A stretch of 64,000 nucleotides of DNA from DATAGF01 sp963819845 (GTDB lineage Bacteria; Actinomycetota; Thermoleophilia; Miltoncostaeales; Miltoncostaeaceae), in assembly GCA_963819845.1 (NCBI GenBank), contig CAWFXQ010000008.1, forward strand, positions 620,001-684,000, in the 5' to 3' direction. Shown one piece after another: positions 19,399-29,521 of this stretch. The first letter of the stretch is position 1. Each line of letters opens with the position of its first letter. A model generated the notes under the pieces. The model saw only the letters and a program-made list of their open reading frames with translations, was not told the origin of the DNA and made no database searches. Made by a program: the position numbers and the translations under genes.

Positions 19399-20523
19399 CG
19401 CGCCATCGCCGCCCGGTAGACGTCGCGCAGGCGCGCGGCCTGGGTCCGGATGTCGTAGCGCTCGCGCGCCACCTCCCGGCTCTGCGCCCCCATGCGCGCG
19501 GCCAGCCCGGGCTCGCGCAGCACCCGCAGGCACGCGGCCGCCAGGCCGGCCTCGTCGCCCGGCTCAACCAGCAACCCGTTGCGGCCGTCGAGGCACATCT
19601 CGGGCACCCCGCCGACGCGGCTGGCCACGATCGGCAGCCCCGCGGCCGCGGCCTCGGCCAGCACGGTGGGCAGGGCGTCGAGCAGCGTCGGGTGGACGAA
19701 GGCGTCGCAGGCGGCCAGCACCCGGGGCACGTCGGTGCGGCTGCCGGCGAAGACCACCCGCCCGGCCACGCCGCGCCGTGCGGCGGCCGCCTCCAGCGCC
19801 GGCCGGTGGTCGCCGTCGCCCACCACCAGGTAGACGACGTCCGGCACCTGCGCGGCCAACGCGGCGAGGGCGGCGATCATGTGCTGGATCCCCTTGTCGC
19901 GCCGCAGCACCGACACGGTGGCGAGCACCGGCGCGTCCGGGGGGATGCCGAGCTCGCGGCGCACCGCGGGCCCCTCCCCCGCCGTCTGGTCGAATCGCGA
20001 CAGGTCGATGCCGTTGCGCACCGTGACCAGCTTGCGCGCCGGGTAGGGCCGGTGGACCTGGTAGTGGCGCCGGGCCTCGTCGGACACCGCGATGATCGCC
20101 GACGCCAGCCGCCCGAGCGCGACGTCGCCGGCGCGGACCCGCCACCACGGGCGCGACCAGCGCGGGGGCTCGGACATCGTGTGCTGGGTTGACACGAACG
20201 GCAGGCGGGCGGCGGCCGCCGCCACCGACCCGAGCGCGTCGGCGAACTCGAGGTGGCCGTGGACGATGTCGGCCCCGCTGCCGCGCAGGTGTCGCGCCAG
20301 GCGCGGGATCGCCGTCGGGTCGCGCAGGCGGTCGACCGGGACGGTCTCGACCGGGATGCGCAGCGCGCTCGATCTCTGCGGCCACGGGGTTGCCGCTGCG
20401 CTCCTGCATCGTGCACACCACGGGGTCGAAGCCCTCCGACCGCAGGTGCGGCAGGTACTGCAGCAGGAGCCTCTCGGCGCCGCCCCATCCGAGCGAGTCG
20501 ATCAGGAAGACGACGCGCGCCAC
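19395..20523 (-). CDS. Family-4-like glycosyltransferase (one frameshift)
   Basis: GTG start. The N-terminal piece (VVFLIDSLGWGGAERLLLQYL) and the rest (IPVETVPVDRL, GADIVHGHLEFAD, VSVLRRDKGIQHMIAAL, LPTVLAEAAAAGLPIVAS) are in different frames. The join lies near 20368, where one extra G in CGCGCTG turns ERLRI into ERAAHP. Gene length is one base over a multiple of three. Apart from the shift, the protein is a complete GT-B enzyme of about 375 residues with the usual EX7E region. Confidence 0.82.
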
Positions 20524-20602
20524 GCGCCTATCCTGCCCGAGCGACCCGCCGGAGGTGACGAGCGACCCGCCGCGCGGCGCGCGGCGGGTCGCCGGGGGGA
20601 TG

Positions 20603-22134
20603 TCAGCCGCGGGCGACGGTCAGCTTGATCGTCGCGGCCTTGGCCTTCGAGCCGCAGAGGGCGCTGACGGCGACGGAGCTGGTCTTCAGCCCGAGCGCCG
20701 CGCCGGCCTTGGTCTTGAGCTTGATGGCCTTGGTCTTGGCCTTGCCGCCGGCGATCGCGCCGAAGGTGGCCGTGATCTTGCCCTTCTTGAGCGTGACGCC
20801 CTTCTGGCCCTTGACGCAGCGTGAAGCCGGCCGGCAGCTTGAAGACGGCCTTGGCGGCCTTCGCGCCCGCGCCCTTGGTCTTGTTCGCGACCTTGACCCT
20901 GATGGTCGCGTTCTCGCCGCGCTCGCCGCGCTTGGCGCCGAGGATCGTCGTCGCGAGGTTGACCTTGGCGCAGACCGGCCGCGCGGCAGGCCCACCAGCG
21001 GCGGCGGCGGCGACCTGGCCCGGGCCGGGCGGCGGCGCGCCGCACCCGTCGGTCGAGGCGAGGTCGAGGCTCCAGCAGCTGCAGCGTGCCGACGTCGGTC
21101 CGGCCGTCGACGTCCGCGATGCGTCAGCGTCCAGGTGCCGTTCGGGTTCTCGCCGATGAAGGCGCCGAGCGCGCCCTCCGGAACCAGCGCGGGGCGAGTG
21201 CCCGGGTGCCCGTCGCCAGGAGCCCTCGCACGAGGACGAGTGCCGCCGCGGCCGAGTCGTCCCAGCGGGTCGCAGAGCGACCCGCGGAGCCGTCGCCGCG
21301 CCGGTCGGCTGATGAAGACCGTCGTGCCGGACGGGGAGGTGAGCTTGATCTCAAGGTCCCGGGCGCGAACTCGTGGCGGATCGTACGTGTTGAGGTCGAG
21401 GTCGGTGAGGTAGGTCTTGGCGCCCGGACACCTGAACCGTCCGGACGTCAGCGACCCGCCGGCCGGACCGTCGGGGATGTCACCGTTCCGCCCGGGCCGA
21501 GGAAGTTCTGCGTCACCGTCGCCGGCGAGGCTGGGTCGAACGTCTTGACGTCGAGCGTCCAGCTGTCGAGCGGCCCGTGTCGGCCCCAGCGGGTCGAGGT
21601 CCTTGACGCGTCAGCGTCCAGGTGCCGTTCGGGTTGCGGCCGATGAACGCGGCCATCGCGCCCTCGGGAACGAGGTTGAGCTTGGGCCCGGTGACGCCGA
21701 AGTCCTGCTCGGCTGACGATCGCCGAGCGCCGAGTCGTCCCAGCGGGTCCCGTTGAAGCCGTTCACGCCGGCCCGGCCCGGGAGCCGCTGCGTGACGAAG
21801 CGCACGGTCTTCGCGGGCCCGCCCGGCGGCGTGTGGGTGAGCTCGATCTCGAGCGTCGCCGTTCGTCAGGTGTGGAGATGCTCGTGATGACGTCGACGTC
21901 GCGGATCGTGCCGGTCTGGCCGGTCACGGTGATGCTCTGCGTGACGCCGGTGCGTGTTGTCGTCCGGGATCGCGACGGACGGCGTCGCTGTTCGCCGGCG
22001 AACTCTCCGGCAGCGCAGAAGGGAGGCGGGTCGGGCGAGACGGCGCCTGCGGGCCCCGCCAGGGTCATGCCGAGGGCGACGGAGGCCGCAGCGGCCCCGA
22101 TCGCGGTTCCGAGATGTGTGCGCTTCATCCTCAC
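20603..22134 (-). pseudogene. Secreted protein with two P/Homo-B-like domains and a lysine-rich C-terminus, many frameshifts
   Basis: Starts at GTG 22134 (GGGAG eight bases upstream) with a signal peptide (KRTHLGTAIGAAAASVALGM). Pieced together across at least six shifts it shows two repeats ending in NPNGTWTLT ... DxG ... SWxLD, the close of P/Homo-B (proprotein convertase P) domains, each with a VTQ(N/S) beta-sandwich start. A DUF11-like C-terminal part contains about 15 Lys in its last 70 residues (CVKGQKGVTLKKGK; KAKTKAIKLKTKAG). No protease domain is present. All shifts I could place look like inserted bases. Role unknown; probably an exported envelope protein. Confidence 0.6.
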
Positions 22135-22205
22135 GTCAGGTGCTCCCTCTCGACTATCCGGGTCGGGACGGATGATGTTGCGTTCGCGTGTCTACGTCGC
22201 CCGCC

Positions 22206-22238
22206 GTCCGGGGGGACTTGGACCCCCGACTTTCGGAC
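22206..22238 (-). other. tRNA T-arm-like hairpin, possible tRNA remnant
   Basis: On the minus strand GGGGG-TCCAAGT-CCCCC is a 5-bp stem with a 7-base loop, one base away from a TTCAAGT T-loop. Outer GTCCG/CGGAC can also pair. It lies in the gap between two divergent genes. I cannot find acceptor, D or anticodon arms, so it is at best a fragment, or chance. The rest of 22135-22330 holds nothing I can name. Confidence 0.25.
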
Positions 22239-22330
22239 CGGGCCGGTCGATGGTCCAGGTTCCACGGGAACATCGAGGGGGAACCGACTATGGTGCCGCG
22301 GCGTTGCCCGAGATCCCGGAACGCCCCGTG

Positions 22331-23428
22331 ATGGTGGTGGACCTCGCCAAGCGATTCGGCGGGGCCGATGTGCGGGTGCTGCAGCTCGCGCAGGCCCTGC
22401 GGGACCGGGGGGTGCCCTGCACGGTCGCGGCGCTGGCCGGCTCGCCCCTGCACCGGCGCCTGGCGGCGGCCGGGCTCCCCCGCCTGCCCATCGCCCGGCG
22501 CCGCGGCGACCCGCGCATCGTCCTCGACCTGGCCGGCGCGCTGCGCGCCGGCGGGTACGGGGCGATCGACGCCCACAACCCCCAGTCGCAGCTGTGGGCG
22601 CTGAAGGCGGGCCTGCTGGCGCGGGTGCCGGCGCGCGTCGCCACCGTCCACTCGCAGTACCTGGCCGAGCACGGGGGGAGCGCGCGCGGCCGCTCCTACG
22701 AGGCGGTGCTGCGCCTCAACCGCCGGGCGGGGGCTCGCTTCATCGCGGTGTCGGAGGCCACGCGCGACTACCTGCGGTCGCTGGGCCTGCCCGACGACCG
22801 CCTCTCCCTGATCCCCAACGCCGTCGCCCCGGCGGCGCCCGAGCCGGGCGGGCGCGCGGCGGTGCTGGGCGGCTGGCCCGCCGACGCCTGGGTGGCCGGC
22901 ATCGTCGCCCGGGTGGAGCCGGTGAAGGGGATCGACGACCTGCTCGACGCCCTGGCGGACGTGCGGCGCGACCGCCCGCGCGCGCGGCTGCTGGTGGTGG
23001 GCGACGGCCGCGCCCGGCCGGCCCTGGAGGAGCGGGCGGCCCGGCTGGGCCTGGACGGCGATGCCGTGCGCTTCACCGGCTTCCGCGACGACGTCGGGGC
23101 GCTGCTGTCGGGCCTCGACGCCTTCTGCCTTCCCTCGCACTCCGAGGGCCTCCCCTTCGCCCTGCTGGAGGCCACCGCCCACCGCCTGCCCCTGCTGGTG
23201 ACCGGGGTCGGCGGCATGGCGGCGCTGCTCGACGACGGCGACACGGCCCACGTCGTGCCTCCCCGCGACCCGGCCGCCCTCGCCGAGCGCCTGCGCGCGC
23301 TGATCGACCGCCCCGCCGAGGCCGCCGCCATGGCCGGCCGCGCCCACGACCTCGTCCGCGCGCGCTTCAGCCTCGACGCCATGGTCGAGGCCACCCTGGC
23401 GGTGTACCGGCGGACCGCTCCGGCCTGA
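22331..23428 (+). CDS. Family-4-like glycosyltransferase
   Basis: 365 residues from ATG 22331; GTG 22328 is an equal alternative, and the ribosome-binding site is weak. GT-B fold with VVDLAKRFGGADVRVLQLA, GAIDAHNPQSQLWALKAG, IPNAVAP, VARVEPVKGIDDLLDAL and SHSEGLPFALLEATAHRLPLLVT (EX7E region). It acts on the cytoplasmic face in building the exopolysaccharide repeat. It is convergent with the flippase, with 6 bases between the stops. Confidence 0.87.
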   Translation: MVVDLAKRFGGADVRVLQLAQALRDRGVPCTVAALAGSPLHRRLAAAGLPRLPIARRRGDPRIVLDLAGALRAGGYGAIDAHNPQSQLWALKAGLLARVPARVATVHSQYLAEHGGSARGRSYEAVLRLNRRAGARFIAVSEATRDYLRSLGLPDDRLSLIPNAVAPAAPEPGGRAAVLGGWPADAWVAGIVARVEPVKGIDDLLDALADVRRDRPRARLLVVGDGRARPALEERAARLGLDGDAVRFTGFRDDVGALLSGLDAFCLPSHSEGLPFALLEATAHRLPLLVTGVGGMAALLDDGDTAHVVPPRDPAALAERLRALIDRPAEAAAMAGRAHDLVRARFSLDAMVEATLAVYRRTAPA

Positions 23429-23434
23429 GGGGCG

Positions 23435-24922
23435 TCAGGCCGCGTCCCCGCTCGTGGCGGGCCGGCTGCCGCGGTCAACGATCCCGGCAAGCCGGGGGGA
23501 CACCTTGCGCAGCAGGTAGAGGAGGGATTCGCGCGCGACGAGCCAGAGCAGCACCAGGTAGACGATCGCGCCGGCGACCGCGCCGGCGATGATCGAGGGC
23601 CAGGTGGAGTCGATCACCTGGACGAGGCCGTACATCACGAGCCCCGCGCCCGCGGCCGCGAAGGTCGGGGGCCAGACGGCGCCCAGCATGCCCAGCAGGC
23701 GCACGCGGATGATCCGCGCCGCCATCAGGAGGGCGATGGCCGCGAAGACCGCGGTGACCGCGGTGAGCGTCCACGCCACCGCGTTGATGCCCTGGTTCGC
23801 GAAGAGGGCGATGAACCCGAAGAGCGCGATCGTGCGCGGGATGGCCAGCTTCAGCAGGATCGAGGCCCGGCCGGTGACCTTGAAGATCGTGCCCCCCGGG
23901 ATCTCCAGCGCCAGGCAGAGCGTGTAGAGGCAGATGATCTGCATCACCGTCGCCGACGGGCCCCACTGGTCGCCGAAGAGCCCCAGGATGATGGGGCTCG
24001 CCATCGCGATCAGGCCCGCGGCGAGCGGCGCCGCCACCACCAGCGTGTAGCGCAGCGACTGCAGGTAGGCGCTGCGCAGGCGTTCGCCCTCCACCTTGGT
24101 GTAGGCCGGGAAGAGGACGATGGCGGCCGTGACCGACAAGTTGACCACCATCAGCTGCGGCAGGCGGAAGCCGATCGAGTAGAAGCCCAGCGACGTCGGG
24201 CCGAGGACGCGCCCGATGATCAGCGAGTCGGCCGAGGTGGTGAGCCCGTGGAGCACGTCGACCCCGGTCAGGGTGCCGCCGAACGTGAACAGCTCCTTGG
24301 CGTGCGAGCGCTGCCCGCGGAAGCTGGGCCTCCATGGGATGAGCCGCCACAGCACGATGGCGAACACCAGGGCCCCGACGAGCTGGCCCCACACCAGGCT
24401 CCAGGCGCCGAAGCCCAGCAGCGCCAGCGTCACGCCCACGATCCCGCGGAACGTGACGTCGGAGAGCTCTGCCGCCGTGCGGGCGCGGAAGTTCATGCTC
24501 TTCTGGGAGAGCGCGTTGTGGGTCTGCCCCAGCGCCCGCAGCGGGAAGTTCAGCGACAGGGCCAGCAGCAGCGGCATGACCTCGGGCTCGTCGAAGAACC
24601 GCGCGATCAGCGGCGACAGGGCGATCGTGATGATCATCCCGCAGAGCGCGATGCCGAGCCCGTAGAAGAAGACCGTGTTGGACTTCGTCTCGAGCTCGTC
24701 CTCCTTGCTGACGATCAGCGCCTGGCTGAGCCCGAAGTCGCGGAAGGTCTCGAGCAGGGCGGTGAAGGTGAGCGCAAGCGCGACCAGGCCGAAGTCCTCG
24801 GGGACGAGGACCCGGGCCAGGATGGCCACGGAGACCAGCACCAGGAGGCGCCCGCCGACGTAGGACCCATAGGCCCAGAACGCGCTGCGGAGCGTCTTGG
24901 TGCCGAGGCTGGTGTCGGCCAC
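23435..24922 (-). CDS. Polysaccharide flippase (Wzx-type, MATE/MOP superfamily)
   Basis: 495 residues, GTG start. About 12-14 hydrophobic helices with the N-terminal family pattern SAFWAYGSYVGGRLLVLVSV, ARVLVPEDFGLVALA and DFGLSQALIV. It would flip the lipid-linked repeat unit across the membrane. It is the last gene of a four-gene minus-strand series with the co-polymerase, polymerase and a glycosyltransferase, which together make a Wzx/Wzy-dependent pathway. Confidence 0.9.
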   Translation of the reverse strand: MADTSLGTKTLRSAFWAYGSYVGGRLLVLVSVAILARVLVPEDFGLVALALTFTALLETFRDFGLSQALIVSKEDELETKSNTVFFYGLGIALCGMIITIALSPLIARFFDEPEVMPLLLALSLNFPLRALGQTHNALSQKSMNFRARTAAELSDVTFRGIVGVTLALLGFGAWSLVWGQLVGALVFAIVLWRLIPWRPSFRGQRSHAKELFTFGGTLTGVDVLHGLTTSADSLIIGRVLGPTSLGFYSIGFRLPQLMVVNLSVTAAIVLFPAYTKVEGERLRSAYLQSLRYTLVVAAPLAAGLIAMASPIILGLFGDQWGPSATVMQIICLYTLCLALEIPGGTIFKVTGRASILLKLAIPRTIALFGFIALFANQGINAVAWTLTAVTAVFAAIALLMAARIIRVRLLGMLGAVWPPTFAAAGAGLVMYGLVQVIDSTWPSIIAGAVAGAIVYLVLLWLVARESLLYLLRKVSPRLAGIVDRGSRPATSGDAA

Positions 24923-24945
24923 GGTGGAGGGAGGCGTCTAGGCCG

Positions 24946-26037
24946 TCAGCGGACCGGGTCCCAGCGGATGCCCTGCGCCCCGCGCAGACCCCTCACCAGC
25001 CCCACGCCCACCGAGTAGTTGCCGAGCAGGAACTGGCCGCAGGCGCGCGCCAGCGTCCCGGCCGGCCCCGGCGGCCGCACCCCGGCGAGCGACGCCAGCC
25101 CTGCCCCGTAGCCGATCACCTGCGCGGCGGCCGCCGCGCGGTAGGGCTGGCGGCGCGCGAGGGCGAGCGAGGACAGGAGCACGACCGGCAGCAGCACCGG
25201 GAGGGCCAGGCGGCCGTACTTGTGCGACAGCACCCGCCAGCGGAAGCCCCAGGGCAGCCCCCGCAGCTCGGAGGCCATCTGCAGGCGGCCGGCGCCCATG
25301 CGCGACCGGCGGGCCACCTCGGCCTTCGTGCCGATCGCGGGCTCGGTGGAGCCCGCCTCGGGCTCGTAGACCGCCCGCCCGCCGCGCCGCGCCATCGAGC
25401 ACAGCAGCCAGAGGTCGTCGACCACGGCGTCCTCGGGGAACGGGCGGTCGAGGTGCTCGCGCCGCACGGCCATCAGCTCGCCGGACATGGCCGCCACGCT
25501 CCCCGTGCGCGTCTCGAGCTCGCGGATCATCGACTCGTAGCGGTCGTAGGCGCTGCGCTCCTCGCCGCGCCGGCCGGCCACGGCCGCGATCGACGGGTCG
25601 GCGAAGTGGCGCAGGGCGGCCCGCAGGCTGCCCGGCTCGAGCAGGTTGTTGGCGTCGGTCATCAGCACCACGTCGCCATCGGCCGCGGCGATGCCCCGGT
25701 TGAGCGCCGCGGGCTTGCCGCCGCGCTCCTCGGAGAAGAGCACCAGCGCGTCGGGCCGCGCGGCGCGGGCCAGGTCGGCCGTCTCGCGGTCCTCGTCCAC
25801 CACCACGATCAGCTGGAGCCGGTCGGCCGGGTAGTCCTGCTCGCCGAGCGAGCGCAGCTTCTCGGCCAGCTCCTCGCGCTCGCGGTAGGCGGCGATGACG
25901 ACGCTGACGCTCGGCAGGTCGTCGTCCCCCTGCCGCCAGGGACGCCGGGGCAGCAGCGCAAGCGCCGCCGGGTAGCCCACGAGCACCCAGGCGGTCGCGG
26001 CGCCCGAGCCCCAGAAGAGGGCGCGCGCGAGGCTCAC
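24946..26037 (-). CDS. Membrane glycosyltransferase family 2
   Basis: 363 residues, GTG start overlapping the polymerase stop (GTGA). GT-A domain with SVSVVIAAYREREELAEKL, the DxD-like MTDANNLLEPGS and EDAVVDDLWLLCSMARRG, followed by two or three C-terminal membrane helices (LPVLLPVVLLSSLALA and others). An N-terminal helix is also present. It resembles poly-N-acetylglucosamine/cellulose-type processive or dolichol-type transferases; the substrate is unknown. Confidence 0.87.
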   Translation of the reverse strand: MSLARALFWGSGAATAWVLVGYPAALALLPRRPWRQGDDDLPSVSVVIAAYREREELAEKLRSLGEQDYPADRLQLIVVVDEDRETADLARAARPDALVLFSEERGGKPAALNRGIAAADGDVVLMTDANNLLEPGSLRAALRHFADPSIAAVAGRRGEERSAYDRYESMIRELETRTGSVAAMSGELMAVRREHLDRPFPEDAVVDDLWLLCSMARRGGRAVYEPEAGSTEPAIGTKAEVARRSRMGAGRLQMASELRGLPWGFRWRVLSHKYGRLALPVLLPVVLLSSLALARRQPYRAAAAAQVIGYGAGLASLAGVRPPGPAGTLARACGQFLLGNYSVGVGLVRGLRGAQGIRWDPVR

Positions 26038-27503
26038 CGGCGCTCCGGCAGGATGCTCCGCATGCGGTAGCCCGAGAGCAGGAGGGCGCCCGCGGACAGG
26101 GCCAGCCAGAGCCACAGGTAGTGGGGGTAGGCCTGGTGCAGGAAGATGGCCGCCACGGCGTAGCCGACCAGCCCCGCGATGAGCGCGTCGCAGATGCCGG
26201 CCGGGCTGACCGCCCCCTGGGCCAGCAGGCGCGAGCGCGCCCGCACGGCGCACCACAGCCCGGCCGCGATCATGCCCACCCAGGCGAGCAGGCCGAGGGT
26301 GCCCGCCTCGGCGGCCTGCTGCAGGTAGCTGTTGTGGGCGCTGCGCTCGGCGCGGGAGTCGAGCCCGATGCGGGCCGCGTACGTGCGGTAGTTGGCGGGG
26401 AACTCGTCGGCCCCGACGCCGAGGACCGGGTTGTCGCGCCACATCCGGTAGGCGGCGATGTTCTCGCTCAGGCGGCCCCGGATCGATTCGGACTGGCTCG
26501 CCTCGTCGATGCTCCGCAGCTGCTCGAAGCGCTCGGTGGACCCGCTCAGCCCGAGGGCGAGCACGACGAGGACCGGCAGCCCGAGGATCGCGAGCCGGTA
26601 GCGGCCGCCCTGCAGCCACAGCCAGACGCCGGCGCCGATCAGCAGCGCGATGGCGCCGCCGCGGGACTGCGTGTAGACCACCCCCGCGCCGATCATCACC
26701 GCCGCCGCGCCGGCGCCCCAGCGCGTGAGGGTCGTCGGGCCGCGGCGGATCGACCAGAGGGCCAGCGGGAGCGCCAGCACCAGCGCCTGGGACCAGAAGT
26801 TGGGGTCGGCGAGGGGGCCGGTGGCCCGGTTCTCGACCTCGAGCGTGAAGCCGGCCCGGGCGCTGGCCCGCACCTGGTCGGGCGAGAGTGGGTTGTCGGT
26901 GGCGAAGCCGAACCAGGTGCCCCCCACGCCGAGCTGCTTCATCACGGTGAGCGCCGCCAGGAGGGACGCCGCGACGACGATCAGCTCGCAGGAGTGGCGC
27001 AGGCCGTCCTCGCGGGAGGCGGTGGCCTGGACGACCAGGACGATCGCCAGCCCGATGAGCATGTTCTGGGCCGTCTCCCAGACGTCGGCCGGGCCCGGGG
27101 CCTGGATCGACGACAGCACCAGGATGCCGGCGTAGGCCGCGAAGGCGAGCAGGAAGGGCGTCGCGCGCAGGACCTGTCCGCGCTGGCTCGGCGTCGCCAC
27201 CAGCACGCCGAGCACCAGCAGCGAGAGGCCCGTCACGACGTTGGGGGCGCCGTAGTTGTCGGCGAGCACCAGCCCCGCGTTGGCGAAGATGATCGCCGGC
27301 AGGAATGTGGCGGCCGTCCACGGCCGCAGCACCGCGACCGTGAGGGCGCCGATCCCCAGGGCCAGCGCGAGGGCGTCAACCGTCCCGCCGTCGGCCGCGC
27401 CGGACAGCAGCCGGTAGCCGACCACCCCGGCGACGGCCGCGGCCCCCACCATCACCGCGAGGCGCCCGGCCGAGGCGGGCATCCTCGCGCCGTGGGCGGT
27501 CAT
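26034..27503 (-). CDS. O-antigen ligase/Wzy-like polymerase
   Basis: 489 residues, ATG start overlapping the previous stop (ATGA). About 12 membrane helices with the Wzy_C signature: TQSRGGAIALLIGAG, then a large loop with RGRLSENIAAYRMWRDNPVLGVGADEFP and RSAHNSYLQQAAEAGTLGLL. It would polymerise flipped repeat units on the outer face of the membrane. Position between the co-polymerase and glycosyltransferase supports polymerase over ligase. Confidence 0.88.
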   Translation of the reverse strand: MTAHGARMPASAGRLAVMVGAAAVAGVVGYRLLSGAADGGTVDALALALGIGALTVAVLRPWTAATFLPAIIFANAGLVLADNYGAPNVVTGLSLLVLGVLVATPSQRGQVLRATPFLLAFAAYAGILVLSSIQAPGPADVWETAQNMLIGLAIVLVVQATASREDGLRHSCELIVVAASLLAALTVMKQLGVGGTWFGFATDNPLSPDQVRASARAGFTLEVENRATGPLADPNFWSQALVLALPLALWSIRRGPTTLTRWGAGAAAVMIGAGVVYTQSRGGAIALLIGAGVWLWLQGGRYRLAILGLPVLVVLALGLSGSTERFEQLRSIDEASQSESIRGRLSENIAAYRMWRDNPVLGVGADEFPANYRTYAARIGLDSRAERSAHNSYLQQAAEAGTLGLLAWVGMIAAGLWCAVRARSRLLAQGAVSPAGICDALIAGLVGYAVAAIFLHQAYPHYLWLWLALSAGALLLSGYRMRSILPERR

Positions 27504-28147
27504 GAGCTCTGGGTGACCTTCTGCCGCGCCCGCCGCGGGTTGATGGTCACGTCGCCGTCGGGAAAGCCGCCGCCCGAGCCCCCGCGCGGACCGCGGAAGA
27601 TGCGCCCGAGAACGGCGGCGGTCACGAAGGCCAGCACGCCTGCCACCACGATCGCGATCAGCAAGAGGGTCACCGTGCCCGCGCCGGAGCGCGTGGCGGT
27701 GCCGCCGGCCGAGTCGTAGAGCTCGGTCTCGAACGCCGCGCTGTAGCCGCCCAGGTCGGGGGTGATCGAGGCCACGGCGTTGGCCGCCCGCTCGGCCAGC
27801 ACCGGCTCGTCGGCGCTCGCGGTCACGAGCACGAACGAGGTGTCGGTGATGACCGACCCCGAGACGGAGACGCGGCTTGCCTCCTCGTCGCTGATCCCCG
27901 CCGCCGCGAAGGCCTCACTGCGGACGCGGCTGCTCCCGTACGCCTCGGCCAGCGTGTTGGTGACCGGCCCGCGGCTGAGCGTGTTGACCGCTCCGATGGC
28001 CTGGTCCGGGTCGTCGGTCTTCGGGGCGACGCTGACCTCGGCCGTGGCGTCGTAGGTCGTCGAGCGCGATGCGATGCCGAGGATGCCGCCGATGAGGGCG
28101 ACGATCCCCACAAGGACGCTCGTCAGGATGATGGTACGTCGTGGCAC
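27500..28147 (-). CDS. Wzz-like polysaccharide co-polymerase without kinase domain
   Basis: 215 residues from GTG 28147, preceded by GAGGA at good spacing; TTG 28153 is an alternative. N-terminal helix (IILTSVLVGIVALIGGILGI), an extracytoplasmic domain (ATAEVSVAPKTDDPDQAIGAVNTLS; FVLVTASADEP) and a C-terminal helix (TVTLLLIAIVVAGVLAFVTAAVLG) are typical of chain-length regulators. There is no Walker A kinase domain, and no partner tyrosine kinase lies nearby. It would control polymer length with the Wzy-like protein. Confidence 0.82.
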   Translation of the reverse strand: MPRRTIILTSVLVGIVALIGGILGIASRSTTYDATAEVSVAPKTDDPDQAIGAVNTLSRGPVTNTLAEAYGSSRVRSEAFAAAGISDEEASRVSVSGSVITDTSFVLVTASADEPVLAERAANAVASITPDLGGYSAAFETELYDSAGGTATRSGAGTVTLLLIAIVVAGVLAFVTAAVLGRIFRGPRGGSGGGFPDGDVTINPRRARQKVTQSS

Positions 28148-28226
28148 GCGCAATCCTCGGTGTCGTCACGCCGCGGTGCCGGTGAAGGTATCACCGGCGA
28201 CCCTGACCGGCTGGGGGGTTCCGCCT

Positions 28227-29366
28227 CTACCCATCGGCCGAGAAGACGCTCCTCTTGAGCACGCGGAACCGGTCCCAGGGGATGCCGGCCGTCGGGCCCC
28301 GGCCGAGCCCGTCGCGGGTCGAGTCCTCGTTGCGGATCAGGTGGCTGTAGGTGCCGAACCGCTCCTCGCCGACGATGCGGTCCCATCGGGCCGTGCGCGT
28401 GTTCTCCATCATCAGGATCAGGCCGCGGTCGCCGGTGCCGTCGACGGCGATCATCCCGTACTCCTGGAGCGCCCGGCAGATCATGCGCAGCAGGCGCGTC
28501 TCCGGGCTGGCGTCGGGCTTGCCCGGGACGGTGCGCCGGCCGCAGTCGACCGACGGGTCGAGCTGCAGGCGCATCCCCATGTCCATGGCGGTGCGGGGGT
28601 TGCGCGTCGTCGTGTTCTTCGGCTGGTCGGTCTTGACCGCGGGCGGGCGGAAGTCGTCGCTGAAGTCGCGCGCCGAGTAGGAGAAGCGCAGCGCGTGGCG
28701 GATTCGGCCCGCCCGCACCTCGGCCGGCCGGATCAGCCCGGCCAGGATCGACAGGCCCGACCCGGTCCCCTGGCCCGCGAAGGGGATCGAGAGGCTCGGC
28801 GAGCCGTCGGGGTTCAGGCGGCGCCCGTCGTTGTTGTAGTGGAAGAGGCCGGCGCCCTCCGCGGCGATCTCGCGGCGGTCGTGGCGGACGTCCGCCTTGA
28901 AGAGCCGCAGCTCGGTCTGGCGGCCGAAGTCGGGATGGTTGGGGTCGAGGATCACCAGCGGGTGGTCGGCCCCGCCGCCGGCCCGCGCCTCCGCCGGCAC
29001 GCGGAAGCGCTCGGTGCCCTCGCCGACCCGCACCGAGTAGAAGGGGTCGGCACGCTGGGTCACGTAGACGGGCGGCACCCCGTCCGCGTCGAGGAAGACC
29101 TTGCCCGTGCGGTGGTTCGCGTCGAGCTGGCCGGTGATGGCGCGGCTGCGGGCGTCGAGCGCCGCACCCTCCGGGATCCGCTGCTTGAAGGCGAAGGACG
29201 GGTCGTAGGGGACCTGCGAGGCCGAGATCGGCGTGGGGCCCGCCGCGGCCGCCGGGTCGTCCGCGTCGCCCCCTCCGCACGCGCTCAGACCGGCGGCGAT
29301 CGCGAGCGAGGCGGCGACGGCCGCCAGCGGCGCCCGTCTCCGGCCCCCGGGGGGACGGCCGGTCAT
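28227..29366 (-). CDS. Lipoprotein of an uncharacterised secreted family
   Basis: 379 residues. Signal peptide ends in a lipobox (GLSAC). The body has DPNHPDFGRQTELRLF, GLFHYNNDG, IPFAGQGTGSGLSILAGLIRP, GRIRHALRFSYS, MDMGMRLQLDP and CRALQEYGMIAVDG. The HALRF ... MGMRLQL ... ALxxYGM layout recalls a large group of secreted actinobacterial proteins of unknown function. It is a close paralog of the C-terminal half of 29651-31417, transcribed divergently. Because it sits next to Wzz and Wzy it may bind or process the polysaccharide, but no catalytic motif is evident. Confidence 0.75.
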   Translation of the reverse strand: MTGRPPGGRRRAPLAAVAASLAIAAGLSACGGGDADDPAAAAGPTPISASQVPYDPSFAFKQRIPEGAALDARSRAITGQLDANHRTGKVFLDADGVPPVYVTQRADPFYSVRVGEGTERFRVPAEARAGGGADHPLVILDPNHPDFGRQTELRLFKADVRHDRREIAAEGAGLFHYNNDGRRLNPDGSPSLSIPFAGQGTGSGLSILAGLIRPAEVRAGRIRHALRFSYSARDFSDDFRPPAVKTDQPKNTTTRNPRTAMDMGMRLQLDPSVDCGRRTVPGKPDASPETRLLRMICRALQEYGMIAVDGTGDRGLILMMENTRTARWDRIVGEERFGTYSHLIRNEDSTRDGLGRGPTAGIPWDRFRVLKRSVFSADG

Positions 29367-29375
29367 CTGCGGCCG

Positions 29376-29381
29376 AGGCTA
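29376..29381 (-). promoter_or_regulatory. Putative -10 box (TAGCCT) of the lipoprotein gene
   Basis: Minus-strand TAGCCT ends 9 bases before the ATG at 29366, again a near-leaderless arrangement. Confidence 0.38.
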
Positions 29382-29521
29382 GCAAGGCACCGGCCGCGCG
29401 ACGCCGGGTGCGGGCACGGGGCCGGCTGGGGACCCGGCATCCCTCATTCGGGGGTGGTGCGAGCGGCCCTATCCGCCGCCGGGTCGTGAAATTTCTGCGG
29501 TTGCCCTGGACGCGGCCGGGA

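Noticed and set aside
20603..22134. A subtilisin-like protease next to the P domains
   Set aside because: No Asp/His/Ser catalytic motifs appear in any frame; only the P-domain-like repeats and a lysine-rich tail can be read.
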